Below are positions 51,385 to 54,088 of a DNA stretch of 54,088 nt, one piece after another. Origin of the DNA: Zipacnadum sp036504235 (GTDB lineage: Bacteria; Armatimonadota; Zipacnadia; Zipacnadales; Zipacnadaceae); assembly GCA_036504235.1 (NCBI GenBank), contig DASXVN010000062.1:1-54088 (forward strand), written 5' to 3'. Each line of letters begins with the position of its first letter. The first letter of the stretch is position 1. A program made the position numbers and the translations under genes. The notes under the pieces were generated by a model, which saw only the letters and a program-made list of their open reading frames with translations, was not told the origin of the DNA and did no database searches.

Positions 51385-51800
51385 GAAGCTCCTTAGGTGA
51401 GGCCAAGCGGGCCCGGAAGATGATTCCCGGTCGGGGAGGCAATCTCCTGCTGGGGGGCGTTGGAGGGAAGACAGTCGCAGCGCAAGGACGAAAAGGGGAG
51501 GCAGACGATAGGTCTAGCCTCACCCCCCGGCCCCCTCTCCCGCGGCGGACCTGGGGAGAGGGGGAGAAAGGCAAATGCTGCCTCTCCCGTAGGGGCGGAG
51601 CTTGCTCCGCCCGCGGCCACCGCGAAGCCGAGGGTCAGCGGCAGGCGCGGGTGGATGTTTCGCGGGGTGGGGCTCCGCGAAAGATCCACCCCTACGTACG
51701 GCAACGGCCGGCGGGGGGACCCTTCGACAGGCTCAGGGCCTGCGGCGTAGCCCCCGCCCTACAAAAGGCCAAGGCCACCGCCGGAAGTTGCTTTTCACCG
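51385..51800. repeat. Repeat mosaic upstream of the isomerase genes
   Basis: No gene is supported. Contents: CCTCACCCCCCGG with CCCCCTCTCC/GGAGAGGGGG arms (about 51519-51564), a GCGGAGCTTGCTCCGC hairpin (about 51596-51611), a GGGTGGAT/ATCCACCC plus TTTCGCGG/CCGCGAAA hairpin (51649-51691), and a GGCGGGGG/CCCCCGCC hairpin with a 26-base insert (51710-51758). The remaining bases hold the promoter region of the 51871 gene. Confidence 0.78.
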
Positions 51801-51811
51801 GTCGGCGGTTG

Positions 51812-51820
51812 TGCTATAGT
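51812..51820 (+). promoter_or_regulatory. Extended -10 promoter of the first isomerase gene
   Basis: TGC followed by TATAGT (51815-51820), within TGTGCTATAGT, lies 50 bases before the TTG start. It matches the hisG promoter core TGTGCTATAAT in all but one base. No clear -35 is seen. Confidence 0.5.
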
Positions 51821-51870
51821 GTCGTCCATTGCGCCGTAGAAACCAGTTACTCAAAAAGGAGCCACACAAC

Positions 51871-52866
51871 TTGCGAAGATTCCTGCTGATCGGAATGCTG
51901 GCCCTGGCCGCTACTCTGGCGCTGGGCCTGCGCCCTGCTCCGGCCACCGCTGCCCCCGTGGCGGTAGTCAACGGTATCAACATCACGGACGCTCAGTTCC
52001 AGACCGAATTGATGGCCTCGGCCGGGCATGAGGTACTCACCGCGCTGGTGGACGCCGCTATTATTCACGACGCCTTCGTCAAGTCGGGCCTGCCGATGCT
52101 GGACTCCGAGGTCGTCAAGTTCGTCGAGGCGCGTTTCGGCTCGATGGATCGCTATCGCGAGATGGCCAAGCAGAATGGCATTGACCCCGAGCGCTACCTG
52201 GACCGGGCCATTCGCCCGCAGATCATGCTGCAGAAGCTGGCCCTCAAGGCCACGCCGATCACCCCGGAGAGCCTCAAGAAGTACTACGATAACAACCAGG
52301 CCAAGTATGGCACGCCCGAGATGCTGAGCCTGCGCCAGATCGTCGTGAAGACCAAAGAGGACTCGGACAAGGTCATGGCCGCTCTGAAGGGCGGGGCGGA
52401 TTTCGCCACCGTCGCCAAGGAGAACTCGGTCGACCCCAACGCCAAAGAGGATGGCGGCCTGATTCCCGATGTGGCCCTTACCTCGATCCCGCCGCAGATT
52501 GCCGATCCCCTCAAGAACCTCAAGGAGGGCGCCTACACTGAGCCGCCCATCGAGACCAGCGGCGTTTGGCTGATCGTGAAGCTCGAGAAGCGCACGCCGG
52601 CCGCGCAGAAGACGTTTGACGAGGTCAAGGCGCAGGTCGAAACTGACCTGACCGACGAGATCACGGGCCAGGCGGCCATCGTCGCCCTGCGCGACAAGCT
52701 CCACGCGGACGCCAAGGTCTACATCCGCGATAAGGAGTTCAAGGCCATCGCCACGGAGATCAAGAAGCCGACTCCGCCGCCGGCCCCGCAAGGTGGCTAT
52801 CCCGGTGGACCGCAGGGTGGCTATCCCGGCGGCGCACAGGGTGGCGCGGAGGGCGGAGCCTACTAG
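51871..52866 (+). CDS. Exported parvulin-type peptidyl-prolyl isomerase (SurA-like)
   Basis: A 331-residue periplasmic chaperone/isomerase. After a signal peptide ending near PATA-APV come a SurA-like N-terminal helical domain (VAVVNGINITDAQFQTELMA onward), a parvulin domain (about 150-240; LRQIVVKTKEDSDKVMAALK) and a helical return. The tail is a GGYPGGPQ-type repeat. The TTG at 51871 is used because AAAAAGGAG lies 9 bases upstream; a TTG at 51829 lacks a site. The family helps fold outer-membrane proteins, fitting the nearby barrel-like gene. It is paralogous to the next gene. Confidence 0.88.
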   Translation: MRRFLLIGMLALAATLALGLRPAPATAAPVAVVNGINITDAQFQTELMASAGHEVLTALVDAAIIHDAFVKSGLPMLDSEVVKFVEARFGSMDRYREMAKQNGIDPERYLDRAIRPQIMLQKLALKATPITPESLKKYYDNNQAKYGTPEMLSLRQIVVKTKEDSDKVMAALKGGADFATVAKENSVDPNAKEDGGLIPDVALTSIPPQIADPLKNLKEGAYTEPPIETSGVWLIVKLEKRTPAAQKTFDEVKAQVETDLTDEITGQAAIVALRDKLHADAKVYIRDKEFKAIATEIKKPTPPPAPQGGYPGGPQGGYPGGAQGGAEGGAY

Positions 52867-52900
52867 TTTCTCCCGCCGTCGCCCCGCATCTGAACGTACC

Positions 52901-52924
52901 GAGAGGGCCCTGCGGGGCCCTCTC
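52901..52924 (+). terminator. Rho-independent terminator
   Basis: A perfect 10-base stem GAGAGGGCCC / GGGCCCTCTC with loop TGCG is followed by TTTGCCTTGC. It lies 35 bases after the first isomerase stop codon and ends that transcript before the next promoter. Confidence 0.85.
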
Positions 52925-52930
52925 TTTGCC

Positions 52931-52958
52931 TTGCATTTCGTCGGTCGTGTGTTATACT
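52931..52958 (+). promoter_or_regulatory. Sigma-70 promoter of the second isomerase gene
   Basis: TTGCAT (52931-52936) and TATACT (52953-52958) are separated by 16 bases, close to consensus. It lies about 48 bases before the TTG start, with AAAGGAG in between. Confidence 0.75.
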
Positions 52959-53006
52959 CTCAACAAATAGACGTATGATGGTAGCTCGAAAGGAGTTGCA
53001 TCGCTC

Positions 53007-54047
53007 TTGTCCATGATAAGCCGCCATGGGCGACCTGTGGCGCTGTGTGCGCTGGGTGTCGTCCTGGCTCTAATTGCTGTTGGTTGTGGCACCAAACCCG
53101 TCGCTACGGTTAACGGGAGCAAGATCACCGAAAGCGAATTCGCCAAGCGTCTCCGCGCCGAGGCCGGTTCTCAGGTGCTCACCTCGATGATCGAGAACCA
53201 GATCATCAAGGATGCGTTCACCAAGGCCGGCCTGACGATCACCGATGAGGACGTCAAGTCCGCCATCGACGAGCGCTTCGGCGGCATGGAGCGTTTCCAG
53301 CAACTGGCCACCCAGAGTCAGATTAAGACCGAGGATTTCATCGAGCGCGCGCTCAAGCCGCAGCTCATGCTCCAGAAGCTGGCCACCAAGGACCTGAAAG
53401 TCACCGACGCCGACCTGCAGAAATGGTATACCGACAACAAGCTCAAGTACGACGTGCAGGAGAAGGTAACCCTCCAGCAGGTCATCGTAAACGATCAGGC
53501 TACTGCCGACAAAGTGATGGCCGCCCTGAAGGGTGGCGCGGACTTCGCCGGCGTTGTGCGCCAGTACTCGGTTGACGCCAGCACGCGCGAGAACGGCGGG
53601 CGGGTTCCCGACGTGCCCGTCGCCAGCATCCCGGCGGAGATCTCCAAGGTCCTCGCCGGCCTCAAAGAGGGCCAGTATTCGCAGCCGATCAATGCGGGCG
53701 GCGCCTTCCTGATCGTCAAACTGGAGAAGCGCACCCCCGGCCAGACCCGCACCTACGAGCAGGTCAAGTCGCAGGTGGAGAAGGACTTCCGCGCCTCCAA
53801 GCTGACCCGCGAGGCCCTCATGGCCCTGCGTGACCAGCTGCGCAAGGACGCGAAGATCCAGGTCGTGGCGCCTGATTTCCAGAGCCTCAACGAGGAATTC
53901 AAGGCCACGGCGCCCGGCGCTGCCGGCGCACCTGGCGCGCCTGGCGCCCCGGCCGCTCCGGGAGCCCCCGCGGGCCCGGCCGGACCTCCGGCCGCCGCGC
54001 CGCAGACCGCGCCGCCGGCAGGCGCGCCCGCCGCGCCCGGTCAATAG
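53007..54047 (+). CDS. Parvulin-type peptidyl-prolyl isomerase lipoprotein (PrsA-like)
   Basis: A 346-residue lipoprotein (LALIAVGC lipobox, about residue 27) with the SurA-like helical domain (VATVNGSKITESEFAKRL onward), a parvulin domain (about 150-245; LQQVIVNDQATADKVMAALK) and a C-terminal helix. Residues about 303-346 form a Gly/Ala/Pro tail with GAPGAPGAP, collagen-like or flexible. A TTG start at 53007 has AAAGGAG 11 bases upstream; the ATG at 53013 is an alternative. It is paralogous to the preceding gene but membrane-anchored, so the two probably serve different sides of periplasmic folding. The last 41 bases of the window hold no gene. Confidence 0.9.
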   Translation: MSMISRHGRPVALCALGVVLALIAVGCGTKPVATVNGSKITESEFAKRLRAEAGSQVLTSMIENQIIKDAFTKAGLTITDEDVKSAIDERFGGMERFQQLATQSQIKTEDFIERALKPQLMLQKLATKDLKVTDADLQKWYTDNKLKYDVQEKVTLQQVIVNDQATADKVMAALKGGADFAGVVRQYSVDASTRENGGRVPDVPVASIPAEISKVLAGLKEGQYSQPINAGGAFLIVKLEKRTPGQTRTYEQVKSQVEKDFRASKLTREALMALRDQLRKDAKIQVVAPDFQSLNEEFKATAPGAAGAPGAPGAPAAPGAPAGPAGPPAAAPQTAPPAGAPAAPGQ

Positions 54048-54088
54048 ACGCCCCGGCCTGACAACCCCATCCGCACCCTGCCGGGGGG

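Overview
The window is 54 kb of GC-rich bacterial DNA, densely coded, with no tRNA, rRNA, CRISPR array, transposase or phage gene that I could find. The secretome is rich (subtilase, lipoproteins, a beta-barrel-like protein, parvulin-type isomerases). There are very large membrane proteins of the DUF6785/DUF6784 kind and many short GC-rich palindromic repeats between genes, including the 'PPGPLSWQERG' type. Together these point to a diderm, Armatimonadota-like (or related PVC/Chloroflexota-neighbouring) heterotroph. That assignment is inference from gene content, not a phylogeny.

Left end (1-3118, + strand): a repeat-rich leader, a promoter with an extended -10, then hisG, an SDR oxidoreductase and a UroD-superfamily, methyltransferase-like protein, tightly spaced. 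Region 3142-26236 is entirely on the - strand, so it is transcribed from right to left. In transcription order it holds a Gfo/Idh/MocA oxidoreductase, a DUF433/DUF5615 toxin-antitoxin pair, a 2-hydroxyacid dehydrogenase, a class III aminotransferase, an M20 peptidase, a zinc alcohol dehydrogenase and a second Gfo/Idh/MocA oxidoreductase behind a striking tandem palindromic operator. Next come two paralogous lipoproteins and an overlapping trio of RuBisCO-like protein, cupin and mannitol-dehydrogenase-like protein. Two paralogous branched-chain-type substrate-binding proteins follow, each with a conserved leader and a trailing hairpin, then livH, livM, livG, livF, a phenylacetate-CoA ligase and a secreted subtilase. 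This reads as uptake and catabolism of sugar acids or polyols plus aromatic or amino-acid-derived acids.

Region 26482-39077 (+ strand) is the most unusual block: a DUF6785-like polytopic protein, a 1682-residue FtsX-type permease fused to a catalytically degenerate M28 peptidase-like ectodomain, a second OPT/DUF6785-like transporter, a smaller FtsX/MacB-like permease and two LolD/MacB-like ATPases. It looks like a composite envelope machine with no function I can name. It is followed by envelope proteins (39218-48672): a pseudo-esterase, a large beta-strand-rich surface or outer-membrane protein with an FG/GYG low-complexity tail, a gluzincin-like protein lacking HExxH, a lipoprotein with carboxypeptidase-regulatory-like repeats, and a HEAT/TPR protein.

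Right end (48691-54047): the c-di-AMP pair cdaA-cdaR and a DedA protein on the - strand, then two paralogous SurA/PrsA-like peptidyl-prolyl isomerases on the + strand separated by a clear terminator and promoter. Intergenic regions longer than about 200 bases are mosaics of hairpin repeats joined by GGCAAC-type linkers. One repeat family has entered two genes in frame.
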